From Halothiobacillaceae bacterium (GTDB lineage Bacteria; Pseudomonadota; Gammaproteobacteria; Halothiobacillales; Halothiobacillaceae), in NCBI GenBank assembly GCA_016938615.1, contig JAFGUH010000189.1, positions 1 through 64,000 of the forward strand: a stretch of 64,000 nt of DNA, written 5' to 3'. Shown one piece after another: positions 9,048 to 17,431 of this stretch (the stretch's first letter is position 1; every line of letters starts with the position of its first letter). The notes beneath the pieces were generated by a model. The model searched no databases. It had not been told where the DNA came from and saw only the letters and a list, made by a program, of their open reading frames with translations. Made by a program: the position numbers and the translations under genes.

Positions 9048-9464
9048 ATTTTCAAGACAATCATGGTGCCGGTAGACCTCGCCCATCTCGAGGCGCTGCA
9101 GAAGTCGCTGTCCGTAGCGGCGGACATGGCGGCGCACTATCACGCCGCACTCTGCTACGTCGGCGTCACCACGTCGCAGCCGGGCGAGGTCGCTCGCACC
9201 CCCGAGGAGTACGAGGACAAGCTTCAGGCCTTCGCCAGGGAGCACGCGCCCGTCAACGGTCAGGCACCCAGCGTGCGCGTCTACCGGAGCCACGACCCGG
9301 TCACCGACCTCGACGACATACTGCTGCGGGCCATCGACGAACTCGAGGCGGATCTCGTGGTGATGGGTACCCACCTGCCACGACATATCGACGCGATCAT
9401 GCCGGCCAACGGCAGCAAGGTCGCCGCACACACCGACGTATCGGTCTTTCTGGTTCGGCCCTAA
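9048..9464 (+). CDS. Universal stress protein (UspA family), probable ATT start
   Basis: This is a 138-residue single-domain Usp protein. Reading from the ATT at 9048 gives (M)FKTIMVPVDL, the N-terminus expected of the family, whose first beta strand and nucleotide-binding Asp are in this segment. The conserved ATP-loop pattern appears late as VMGTHLPRHIDAIMPANGSKVAAHTDVSVFLV, a variant of Gx2Gx9G(S/T). If translation began at the ATG at 9063 the first strand would be clipped. The gene lies 63 bp upstream of a BCCT transporter gene on the same strand, and stress proteins often accompany transporters of this type. Confidence 0.85.
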   Translation: MFKTIMVPVDLAHLEALQKSLSVAADMAAHYHAALCYVGVTTSQPGEVARTPEEYEDKLQAFAREHAPVNGQAPSVRVYRSHDPVTDLDDILLRAIDELEADLVVMGTHLPRHIDAIMPANGSKVAAHTDVSVFLVRP

Positions 9465-9527
9465 GGCCGAAGCCCAGATCTAACGAGCCATTTTCACCAA
9501 CCTGAACCATCGAACGGAGAGATTCTC

Positions 9528-11192
9528 GTGGACAAGAAACCCGATAATTCCACGGACGCGCATCATGAGTCCGTTGGCGTACCGGCGCCGGAAGGTCCAG
9601 CCAATCTGATCAACACCGATTACCAGATCGGTCAGGACAACTACCAGGCGAGCCCAATGGGCGTGACGATCGACATTCACGGGGCGGTCTTCGTCTTTTC
9701 CTCCCTAGTGATCCTCGCCTTCGTGATCCTGAGTCTCGCCCTTCCGGAGCAGTCGACCAACTGGTTCGGGGCGGCGAAGGATTGGATCAACAGCCACATG
9801 ACCTGGTTTTTCCTGTTCGCCGCCAACGTGTTCGTGGTGCTCTGCATCGCGCTGATCGTCTCGCCGCTCGGCAAGGTGCGCATCGGCGGGGCGAAGGCCA
9901 AACCGGATTACAGCTACCTCTCGTGGTTCGCGATGCTGTTCGCCGCGGGCATGGGCGTCGGCCTGATGTTCTACGGCGTCTCCGAACCACTCACCCACTA
10001 CGGCACCTCGCTGGGTGGCGTAAGCATGGGTGACAACGGGGTTCGGACCGACTGGGCACCTCTGGGCGCGGCCGAGGGTGACTCGTCGGCCGCGATGAGC
10101 CTCGGCATGGCCGCCACGATCTTCCACTGGGGCCTGCATCCCTGGGCGATCTACGCCATCGTCGCGCTGTCGCTCGCGCTGTTCGCCTACAACAAGGGCC
10201 TGCCGCTGACCGTGCGCTCCATGTTCTACCCGATCCTGGGCGAACGCATCTGGGGCTGGCCTGGGCACTTGATCGACATCCTCGCCGTGTTCGCCACCCT
10301 GTTCGGTCTCGCAACCTCGCTGGGCATCGGCGCACAGCAGGCGGCGGCCGGACTCAACCACCTGTTCGGCATTCCCGGTGGCAACACCACCCTGGTGCTG
10401 TTGATCGCGGCCATCACCAGCGTGGCGGTGATCTCGATCGTCGCCGGCGTCGACAAGGGGGTCAAACGGCTCTCTGAGTTCAACCTGGTGTTGGCCTTCC
10501 TGCTGCTGATGTTCGTGATCTTCGTCGGCCCGACGCTCCTGATCGTGACCGGGTTCTTCAAGAATCTCGGCTCCTACGTGACCGAACTGCCCTTCCTGGC
10601 CAACCCCTTCGGCCGGGAGGACGCGAACTTCAGCCAGGGCTGGACCACGTTCTACTGGGCCTGGTGGATCAGCTGGTCGCCGTTCGTCGGCATGTTCATC
10701 GCCCGGGTGTCGCGGGGTCGATCGGTACGCGAATTCCTCACGGCCGTGTTGCTGGTGCCGTCAATCGTCTCGGTGCTCTGGATGACCGCGTTCGGCACCA
10801 CCGCGATCCATCAGCTGCAGAACGGCTTCGAGGGCGCACAGAACGCCGATCTCGCGGTCAAGTTGTTCGAGGTTCTGGGGCAGTTGCCGCTCGCCGATAT
10901 CACCTCGTTCATCGGCATCGTGCTGGTCATCGTGTTCTTCGTGACCTCCTCGGACTCCGGCTCGCTGGTCATCGACACGATCACCGCCGGCGGCAAGATC
11001 GACGCGCCCAAGCCTCAGCGTGTCTTCTGGGGTGTCATCGAGGGTGCCATCGCGATTGCGCTCCTGATCGGCGGCGGCCTCGTCGCCCTGCAGTCGGCCG
11101 CCGTGTCGGTCGGACTGCCGTTCACCGTCGTGCTACTGGTGGGCTGCTACGCGATCGTGAAGGGGCTGATGACCGAACCGCGCGCTACCTGA
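9528..11192 (+). CDS. BCCT family betaine/carnitine/choline transporter
   Basis: This 554-residue, 12-helix secondary transporter takes up compatible solutes (betaine, choline, carnitine or ectoine class). The start is GTG at 9528, preceded by GGAGAG. Diagnostic segments are GMGVGLMFYGVSEPL in TM3 and WAWWISWSPFVGMFIARVSRGR around TM8, which contains the tryptophan-box substrate site. The C-terminal tail is short, so osmosensing by a long cytoplasmic tail (as in BetP) is not evident. The upstream Usp gene may be co-transcribed. A terminator lies directly downstream. Confidence 0.95.
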   Translation: MDKKPDNSTDAHHESVGVPAPEGPANLINTDYQIGQDNYQASPMGVTIDIHGAVFVFSSLVILAFVILSLALPEQSTNWFGAAKDWINSHMTWFFLFAANVFVVLCIALIVSPLGKVRIGGAKAKPDYSYLSWFAMLFAAGMGVGLMFYGVSEPLTHYGTSLGGVSMGDNGVRTDWAPLGAAEGDSSAAMSLGMAATIFHWGLHPWAIYAIVALSLALFAYNKGLPLTVRSMFYPILGERIWGWPGHLIDILAVFATLFGLATSLGIGAQQAAAGLNHLFGIPGGNTTLVLLIAAITSVAVISIVAGVDKGVKRLSEFNLVLAFLLLMFVIFVGPTLLIVTGFFKNLGSYVTELPFLANPFGREDANFSQGWTTFYWAWWISWSPFVGMFIARVSRGRSVREFLTAVLLVPSIVSVLWMTAFGTTAIHQLQNGFEGAQNADLAVKLFEVLGQLPLADITSFIGIVLVIVFFVTSSDSGSLVIDTITAGGKIDAPKPQRVFWGVIEGAIAIALLIGGGLVALQSAAVSVGLPFTVVLLVGCYAIVKGLMTEPRAT

Positions 11193-11241
11193 CGGAGCGT
11201 TCCGCCTTCAGTCTTGCCCAAGGCTGAGCGAGCCTGACCAT

Positions 11242-11265
11242 GCCCCGCCTCGCGCGGGGCTTTTT
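11242..11265 (+). terminator. Rho-independent terminator of the BCCT gene
   Basis: Stem GCCCCGC/GCGGGGC (11242-11248 with 11254-11260) is followed by five T residues. No A-run precedes it, so it serves the plus strand only. Confidence 0.85.
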
Positions 11266-11277
11266 CTTGCCCGCTGA

Positions 11278-11997
11278 TCAGGTCCAGAGTTCGCCGATCG
11301 GAGTGTCGGGGGAATAATGCCGGGCAATCTGGGCTTGAAGCAGCTCGGCGGTCGCCAGCGCATCGAGCTTGGCGTGATGGGCGGAGTACGTCGGCAGACC
11401 GTACCGGGCCCGACAATCGCCCAGCCGGATCGAGGCGGCCGGTGATCCGAAAAACCGGCGAAGCCGTGACCACCCACCTCGCCGAACGAACTGGGCCTCG
11501 AGTTGCATGGTGTCGATCACCGGAAACAGGCAACGCTCGCCCCGACGGGCAAGCACTGCGGCATCGAGGAATGGACGTTCGATGCCGCGGTAGTGCACCA
11601 CGACGATCTTGCCGGCCAGTTGGGACAACAACTCGTCGAGAATGGCCTCAAGATCCGGTGCTCGAGCCACTTCGGCGTGGGTGATACGGTGAAAGCGGAT
11701 CGAGCGTTCATCCAGCGGGCGCGGCGGGCGGACGACCCAATAGCGCCCCGCGGCCGGGCGAATCCGGCCGAGGGTGAACGGCACCAGTCCGACCGAGACG
11801 ATTGCATGGTCGTGCACGTCCAACCCACTGGTCTCGAAATCGAGCGCGACCATCTCGACATCCGCGATCGGCGTGGCCGGGTTGGGCAGCCCCGCGGCGT
11901 AAAACGCGCGCAGTGCCGGGTCCCGGCATCGGTCAGCCCGGTCGGCGACATATCGCGGCCAGGTCACGCTCGGATCGGTGGTGTCTCGCCGTGCCAT
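11278..11997 (-). CDS. DEDDh 3'-5' exonuclease (DnaQ/PolC-like), module copy 1
   Basis: The 239-residue protein has an ExoI motif LDFETSGLD (D53, E55). A modified ExoII region VVHYRGIERPFLD (H135, D145) lacks the usual HNxxFD wording but keeps an aspartate. The ExoIII motif is HHAKLDALATAEL (H207/H208, D212). It resembles the epsilon proofreading subunit but is a free-standing enzyme, with about 48 residues ahead of the catalytic domain. Its ATG shares one base with the stop of the upstream cNMP/CBS/nucleotidyltransferase gene (TAATG), so the two are coupled. A homologous protein of exactly the same length is encoded at 61545-62264 beside a homologous partner. Confidence 0.9.
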   Translation of the reverse strand: MARRDTTDPSVTWPRYVADRADRCRDPALRAFYAAGLPNPATPIADVEMVALDFETSGLDVHDHAIVSVGLVPFTLGRIRPAAGRYWVVRPPRPLDERSIRFHRITHAEVARAPDLEAILDELLSQLAGKIVVVHYRGIERPFLDAAVLARRGERCLFPVIDTMQLEAQFVRRGGWSRLRRFFGSPAASIRLGDCRARYGLPTYSAHHAKLDALATAELLQAQIARHYSPDTPIGELWT

Positions 11998-13895
11998 TAG
12001 CGGCCTGGGGTCGGGTAGCGGAAACGCAGGAATTTCTGTGCGTTGCTGAGCACCTGGAACGCGTCCTTGAGATTGTGTCGTTCGGCGTCGGAAACGTTTT
12101 CCGGCTCGATATTGTTGTCGGGGCTGTGATGGTGCTTTAAGTCATGTGCCTGGTGGCGAATGCGCACCATCGACAGGAATTCGAGTGCGTAGCGCAACTT
12201 GTCAGCCTGTCCTGCCGGGAGCGTGTCCGCCCGGGTGATGTCGTCGAGACGATCAAACGAGTTCTGAGACCGCGAGCCGACCGCCAGCGCATGCACGCGA
12301 ATGACATCGACCAACGGCGCCGTGCCGCGGCGCTTGATGTTGATCGAGTTGTTGTGCTTCCCGTCTTCCTCCATGACGAAGGTCCGGAAGAAGCCGAGCG
12401 GCGGTGTCCGGTTGAGGGCGTTGCGTGCCATCGCGGCGAGAAATCGGGGGCTCCGGCTCGCGCGCTCGGCGACCAGGTCCTGCAGCTGCTCCACGAACCG
12501 TTCCTCGCCGTGCACCGGGTCGAGGTCGAAGAAGATCGAGCTGTGTAGCAGCCGCTCGGGATCCGGTTCGCTGATCCATTCCTCGAAATAGCCCCGCCAG
12601 ACCGACAGCGGTTGCCGCCACTTGTCGTTGGTCGCCATGATCCCGCCGTCACAGTACGGGTAACCGCAGGCGTCGAGCCCGTCGCTCACACGGCTGGCCA
12701 AGGCCTTGAACCACGCGTCGTGGCGCTCGGGATCAAAGGTGTCATCGAGGATCAGTGCGTTGTCCTGGTCGGTGGAGATGGTCTGGTCGTTGCGGGCCAT
12801 CGAACCATTGACCATGAAACAGTACGGAACGGGCGGCGGGCCCAGTTCCTGTTCGGCCAGTTCGATCAGACGGCGGATCAGACTGCGGCCGATGCTCGAC
12901 ATCGCCTCCCCGACCATTTGCGAGGTAGCGCCCTCGTCAACCAGCCTGAGAAACGCGGCGCGCACGTCCGGCATCAATCGGACCAGTCCCTTGACACTCC
13001 CTTGGCTGAATATGTTGCTAACGAGGTAGAGACTGCTGTGTGTCTCGTAGCGGACGATATCGGACAGGTGCACGACCCCGATCGGTCGCCGCCGTTGCAG
13101 GACCGGGAGATGGTGAACATTGTTGCGCAGCATGGCGAGCATCGCCTCGTACACCGATTCGTCCGCCTGGATCGCGATGACTTGCGCATGCTTGATCTGG
13201 TCGAGTCGCGTGTCGCCCGAGCCGCCGGCGGCAAGCACCCGCACCCGGAAATCGTGGTCGGTCAGTATCCCGGCAACCCGCCAGTGGCTACCATCTTCAC
13301 CGACGAAGGCGCGATCGTCCTCAATGGACGAGCGTTCGGTCAGCAAGATCGCCGAGACCTGCTGCTCGGTCATCAATCGGGCGGCATCGCGCACCAGGCC
13401 AGTCTGCTCGATCAGTACCGGCGAACGACTCACCAGCCGACGGACCCGCGTGACCATCATGTCGTTCTCGCGTTCGTTCTGCTCGACGGTGGCCTTCAGG
13501 CGGGGACCGGACAGCTCGACGAAATCCGCGAAGTGGTCGTCCTCCTGGCAGAGCCGGTCGAACACCTCGGCCGGGATGAGGTAGAGCAAGGTGTCCTCGA
13601 TGGCCTTCGCCGGAAACCGGACCCGCTGCTTGTGCAGCAGCCCGGCCTGGCCGAAGATGTCGCCCTCGCTCAAGCGGTTGTAGAGTTCGCCGTTGTGGCG
13701 ATAGACCTCCACTGCCCCGCTGCGGACATAACGCAGCGAATCGATCGGCTCGCCATACGCTTGAATTGACGTACCGTCGCGGTAGTAGGCCACCTCCACG
13801 GAGGCGGCAATCCGATCGAGCCAAGCCGATTCGAGCCGGTCGAACGGCGGGAACCGCCGCAAGTGTTCCCGAATTTCCTGCACTTCCGCTTCCAT
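11997..13895 (-). CDS. cNMP-binding / CBS / DUF294 nucleotidyltransferase-like signalling protein, copy 1
   Basis: The 632-residue soluble protein has four parts: a cyclic-nucleotide-binding (Crp-type) domain at about 10-130; two CBS domains at about 155-290 that could bind adenosine nucleotides; a nucleotidyltransferase-like domain at about 350-465; and a helical DUF294 C-terminal domain at 490-632. The catalytic pattern of the polymerase-beta superfamily is present as GS (364-365), then TDQD with D376 and D378, then IFFDLD with D457. The architecture resembles GlnD/MNT-type transferases placed under two ligand sensors. The substrate is unknown. The downstream exonuclease gene overlaps it by one base. 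The start ATG at 13895 is the first codon of a purine-rich N-terminal segment. Confidence 0.9.
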   Translation of the reverse strand: MEAEVQEIREHLRRFPPFDRLESAWLDRIAASVEVAYYRDGTSIQAYGEPIDSLRYVRSGAVEVYRHNGELYNRLSEGDIFGQAGLLHKQRVRFPAKAIEDTLLYLIPAEVFDRLCQEDDHFADFVELSGPRLKATVEQNERENDMMVTRVRRLVSRSPVLIEQTGLVRDAARLMTEQQVSAILLTERSSIEDDRAFVGEDGSHWRVAGILTDHDFRVRVLAAGGSGDTRLDQIKHAQVIAIQADESVYEAMLAMLRNNVHHLPVLQRRRPIGVVHLSDIVRYETHSSLYLVSNIFSQGSVKGLVRLMPDVRAAFLRLVDEGATSQMVGEAMSSIGRSLIRRLIELAEQELGPPPVPYCFMVNGSMARNDQTISTDQDNALILDDTFDPERHDAWFKALASRVSDGLDACGYPYCDGGIMATNDKWRQPLSVWRGYFEEWISEPDPERLLHSSIFFDLDPVHGEERFVEQLQDLVAERASRSPRFLAAMARNALNRTPPLGFFRTFVMEEDGKHNNSINIKRRGTAPLVDVIRVHALAVGSRSQNSFDRLDDITRADTLPAGQADKLRYALEFLSMVRIRHQAHDLKHHHSPDNNIEPENVSDAERHNLKDAFQVLSNAQKFLRFRYPTPGR

Positions 13896-13982
13896 GATGT
13901 CCTCGCTCGCCGCGCGCTCAAGCTGTGCGTCACTGACAACAGTGTGGCAGTTACGGGCGCTTTTTCGAGCGACTCGCGCACG

Positions 13983-14006
13983 AAAAAGGCGGGCCCGAGG
14001 CCCGCC
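13983..14006 (-). terminator. Rho-independent terminator of the porin gene
   Basis: On the minus strand GGCGGGCC pairs with GGCCCGCC (13999-14006 with 13988-13995) and is followed by five T residues (13983-13987). It lies in the 147-bp gap before the cNMP/CBS gene. Confidence 0.88.
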
Positions 14007-14042
14007 TTGCGCAATCGTTTCCCGGTCTTCTCCGAGCGTCGC

Positions 14043-15347
14043 TTAGAAGTAGTAGCCGACGTTGATGTTGAAGACCGTGTTGGACTCGCCATCGCCGGTC
14101 ATGCTGCCTCCCACGAACGGCTGGTTGCGACCGTTGATGATATCGAAGTAGGTGTACAACCCACCCGCCGATACGGCCATGCCGGTCACGTTCATGTAGG
14201 TGTCCTCGAAATCGGCGTTCTTGTCGTAGATCAGGCTGTAATCGTTGTAGAACGTCAACGAGGAGACCGGGCCCCATTCGACCGGCAGCGTGTAGGCGAC
14301 ATTGGCCGTCAGTGCCTTGGCGGAAAGCGGGCCGGTGAACAACCCGGCGTAATAGCCGTAGTTGATGAAATCGGCATTGGAATCGTCGAAGTCGTATTCC
14401 CAGTCCGTGTATTGCAACTGGAGGTTCCAGCGATCGTAGTCCGCGACCAGGTGCGCGGCGGCCGCGTAATAGTCGCCGTCACCGCTCGGACTGGCGCCGT
14501 CAAGCTGACCGTACTTGACCGAGGCGCCGGGCTTGAGTGTCAGCTTGTCCCCGACCTTGTAGTCGTACTCGGCTCTCGCCGCGACCGTGTTTACGGTTTG
14601 GGAGTTCCGTGCGCCGTCTGCGGTGTCGATATCGTCCGTATCGTCGTAGTTATAGCCGACGACATTCGCCGAATACGACTCGAGGCTGGAGCCGCCGCGC
14701 TCGTCGTTCTTCAGAAGCGCGAGATCGAAGCGCCAGTCGCCAGGCGTGTAGGTGGTGCCGACGCCGAAATCGTAGTTGTCCTCGAGCCCGACGTAGTACA
14801 GGGACGAGAAGTAGAAGTTGTGCGAGTTGTACGGCAGGACGCCGAACGGCACCTGGAAGATACCCGCCCTCGCCATCAGATCGTCGGTGAATTCGTAACC
14901 GACCCAGGCGTGGTGGATCACAGACATGTATTCGTACCAGCGCCATTCCGCCGAGAGGATCACGCCGCCGATCTCTCCGTCGAAGTTAAGCCGGAAGGTG
15001 TCGAATGCCAGGTCGCCGCCCCGGTCCTTGCCGGCATCGTCATTGTCAGCGACGGTATAGTTGAAGCGCACGGCACCACCGACGTTGATGTCCGGCTTGG
15101 CGGCTTCCGCCTTCTTCTCGGCCTTCGCGACCTTCTCCGCCTGTTCGGCCTGCGTCTCCTCGATCTGATCGTTACGAGCGCGCTCCTTCTCGAGCTCGCC
15201 CTGCAGGTTCTCGACCCGCTGCTTGAGCGCCTCGAGTTCCTGCATGATCTGCTCGGCGCTCGAACCATGCTCCGCGGCTATGCCGGACAGGGGCACGGTG
15301 CCGAGCGCCACGCCGATCGAGAACGCCAACAACTGCTTTTTCATCAT
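14043..15347 (-). CDS. Outer-membrane porin-like beta-barrel protein
   Basis: The product is 434 residues. It has a signal peptide (about 1-24, ending SGIAAEH), a coiled coil of Glu/Lys/Gln residues (about 27-85, with a stretch KVAKAEKKAEAAK), then a barrel of alternating aromatic strands ending in VGYYF. The terminal Phe is the usual outer-membrane assembly signal. The coiled coil plus barrel design resembles trimeric DcaP/OprP-like porins. No pore-specific residues can be named. Two tandem ATG codons (15347 and 15344) follow a GAGGG Shine-Dalgarno site, and the second has the better spacing. Confidence 0.82.
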   Translation of the reverse strand: MMKKQLLAFSIGVALGTVPLSGIAAEHGSSAEQIMQELEALKQRVENLQGELEKERARNDQIEETQAEQAEKVAKAEKKAEAAKPDINVGGAVRFNYTVADNDDAGKDRGGDLAFDTFRLNFDGEIGGVILSAEWRWYEYMSVIHHAWVGYEFTDDLMARAGIFQVPFGVLPYNSHNFYFSSLYYVGLEDNYDFGVGTTYTPGDWRFDLALLKNDERGGSSLESYSANVVGYNYDDTDDIDTADGARNSQTVNTVAARAEYDYKVGDKLTLKPGASVKYGQLDGASPSGDGDYYAAAAHLVADYDRWNLQLQYTDWEYDFDDSNADFINYGYYAGLFTGPLSAKALTANVAYTLPVEWGPVSSLTFYNDYSLIYDKNADFEDTYMNVTGMAVSAGGLYTYFDIINGRNQPFVGGSMTGDGESNTVFNINVGYYF

Positions 15348-15476
15348 CGATCCCTCTTTATCGTTGGTTGTCTACCGCGGCGCCGCTCATTCGTTGTCGC
15401 CGCTTGGTCATACGCTAACATGCACATCAACCCCCCGATTCGGCGGTAGCGCATGCCGCTTTAACGTCGTCCCCGC

Positions 15477-16577
15477 TCAGGAGCCGGTCCGACAGGGTTC
15501 TTCACGGTCGACCGGGGCGGTGATACGAACCAGGTCGTAGGCCCGGGCCTCCTCGGTCAGGGACTGGATGGTATCCGACGGCAACAAGCCGATGGACACC
15601 ACCGTTCCCACGCCCCGTACCTCGGGTCGCTGCAACCAGTACCCCACGCCGCGGTCGCGCCGGGCGTGCTGGTTGCCCATCACGCCGACGACCCGGTGGT
15701 CGGGGTAGGCCGCTACGGCCCGCACCAGTGCGTCCGCCATCAGCATGTCCCGGGCCACCTGCGCCCGGGCGATTCCACGCGCCGCCCGTCGATCCAGACG
15801 CCCGCAGTGAGAGGCGACCAGCACGTTCACGAGATCGGCCTGGGGATCGGCCGGCAACTGCGGCGGCGCCCCCAGCCGCTCGATCGCTGCACGCTGATCG
15901 CTCGACAGCGGCTCACCCCAGGCATCGGCAGCCGCCGTGCCGACGGCAAAGGCCTGCCGACGGGGCAGATTCAGCGGCCAGAGCGGCCAATCCTTCTGGA
16001 AAGCCAGCTCGAACAGGCCTCGGTATGCGTCCCATCCCCAGGCATCGGGATCGAACCCGGCGAGCTTGGCACGCTCACGGGCATCGTCGGCCGACGAATT
16101 CGAGTGCAAGGCGGGGGAAGGCTCACCAAGGTCCAGTTGCTCCATGCCGAGCACGACCGGGCCGTCAATCCGTTCGAGGAGATCGACCTGCCGGCGATGA
16201 ACGTCCCGAGAATCGTGAACCTCACCCAGGAGTAGAACGTCCGCCGAGCGAATCGTCTGCCACGCCTGCTGTTCAGAGACGGGCTGGCCGTTCCGGTCAA
16301 CCCATTGGCCAGGCGAGGCACCGATCGAGGGCGGATTCGCGGAACACCCTGTGGCGACAGCCACCGCCGTGACGAGCCAGGCGAGCCGGAAGAGCCGGGC
16401 GAGCTGGGCGAGCTGGGCGAGCCCGGCAAGCGAGGCGAACCTGCCAAGCCGAACGAACGGCAGGATCGAAGCGAGCCGGACGCCGCCCAAGCGCGTCCAG
16501 GCGATTGTTTCGCGAGCCCCTCGCCTTGGCGCGGCACTCCATGCCCCGCGCACCTGCCTATCCCGACCTTGATGCAT
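15477..16577 (-). CDS. ChaN family haem-binding-type lipoprotein
   Basis: The 366-residue reading from ATG 16577 has an Arg-rich N-terminus, a hydrophobic segment and a lipobox-like VAVATGCSANPP (lipidated Cys expected). The ChaN domain follows, beginning VLLLGEVHDSRDVH and including LGMEQLD, WGWDAY and a late VVGVMGNQHARRDRGV. ChaN (Campylobacter) is an outer-membrane lipoprotein that binds two haems; the function here is inferred from the family only. The signal region contains three-residue repeats (LAQ-LAQ-LAR-LFR-LAW) encoded by a 9-bp tandem repeat. The frame is open further upstream to 16775, so the exact start is uncertain. Confidence 0.75.
   Translation of the reverse strand: MHQGRDRQVRGAWSAAPRRGARETIAWTRLGGVRLASILPFVRLGRFASLAGLAQLAQLARLFRLAWLVTAVAVATGCSANPPSIGASPGQWVDRNGQPVSEQQAWQTIRSADVLLLGEVHDSRDVHRRQVDLLERIDGPVVLGMEQLDLGEPSPALHSNSSADDARERAKLAGFDPDAWGWDAYRGLFELAFQKDWPLWPLNLPRRQAFAVGTAAADAWGEPLSSDQRAAIERLGAPPQLPADPQADLVNVLVASHCGRLDRRAARGIARAQVARDMLMADALVRAVAAYPDHRVVGVMGNQHARRDRGVGYWLQRPEVRGVGTVVSIGLLPSDTIQSLTEEARAYDLVRITAPVDREEPCRTGS
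16383..16454. repeat. 9-bp degenerate tandem repeat in the lipoprotein signal region
   Basis: Eight consecutive 9-mers related to GAGCTGGGC run through this stretch: two are identical and the outer units decay. On the minus strand they encode Leu-X-X triplets of the ChaN-type lipoprotein's hydrophobic N-terminus. Confidence 0.7.
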
Positions 16578-17056
16578 TCTCGATCCTGACTTGGTTGACG
16601 TTCCCGCGGTCACGGTGGTGCTAATCCAGGCTACCCGGAAAGAACGGCCGCACACGATGAACCCAATCGTAGACAAACAACGGCGATTTGCCCGTTCACG
16701 GTGACGCCATTGAGCACAAGTCGAGAGGTTGGCGAAAGGCGCGTTGCACGAGTCGCAACCAGACCCGCAGAGCAAGTCCGACGAACGACGCGAAAAGGCA
16801 ATGGCCTACGGGCGGACCTACCCAACACGCATCCCTCCGCCGTTCGGCGCGGGCGGTTGCATGATGTAGAAAAACCACAGGCCCGTTCACCGTCGCATCG
16901 GGAGTGCTTGCGTTCCGGTGCAGATCGGTTAGTGTCGGCTCGTGATCGTCGTGTCGGCAAAATGGCTGCCCGACCGTCACCCGGTTGGGGCCTGTGCGTG
17001 CTGAATGTCCCGACCGGCCGTCAGCATCAGCACGAGTTTGAGAGTTTGTTTTCGAG
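16578..17056. other. 479-bp intergenic region between the ChaN-type lipoprotein and RRM protein genes
   Basis: This divergent gap must hold both promoters, but I see no clear sigma70 pair. GCCCGTTCAC occurs twice (near 16688 and 16881). Open frames here are short and have no recognizable product. A long leader for the RRM gene is possible, as in cold-shock transcripts, but nothing seen proves it. Confidence 0.4.
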
Positions 17057-17341
17057 ATGATCAATATTTATGTGGGCAACCTGCCCTACTCCCAGGAAGA
17101 CCAGGATCTTCAGACCGCTTTCGAGGCCTTTGGCGAGGTCAAGTCGGCCAAGGTCATCAAGGACATGGCCACCGGCCGTTCCAAAGGCTTTGGCTTTGTC
17201 GAAATGGTCGACAAGGATGCCGGCATGCAGGCGATCGAAGCATTGAACGATACCGAGATGGACGGCCGCAACCTGCGTGTAAACGAGGCACGTCCTCGCG
17301 AACGCAGCCCCAGTCGTGACGGTTTCGGCTCGCGCTACTAA
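17057..17341 (+). CDS. RNA recognition motif (RRM) protein
   Basis: This 94-residue single RRM has RNP2 as IYVGNL (residues 3-8) and RNP1 as KGFGFVEM (about 44-51). The tail RPRERSPSRDGFGSRY is basic and resembles the Arg/Gly tails of cyanobacterial and proteobacterial Rbp proteins. It probably binds single-stranded RNA, perhaps under cold stress, but its targets are unknown. The Shine-Dalgarno site is weak (TTCGAG immediately before ATG). Confidence 0.92.
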   Translation: MINIYVGNLPYSQEDQDLQTAFEAFGEVKSAKVIKDMATGRSKGFGFVEMVDKDAGMQAIEALNDTEMDGRNLRVNEARPRERSPSRDGFGSRY

Positions 17342-17366
17342 CGCCTCTGTCTGAACGGGCGTAACG

Positions 17367-17393
17367 AAAAAGCCGGCCTCAGGGCCGGCTTTT
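17367..17393 (+). terminator. Bidirectional terminator between the RRM and methyltransferase genes
   Basis: Stem AAAGCCGGCC/GGCCGGCTTT (17369-17378 with 17383-17392) has a TCAG loop, an A-run on the left and T residues on the right. It fits both convergent genes. Confidence 0.88.
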
Positions 17394-17431
17394 GTGTTTT
17401 CCACGACCGTTGCGATCCGTGCATGGCCGAC

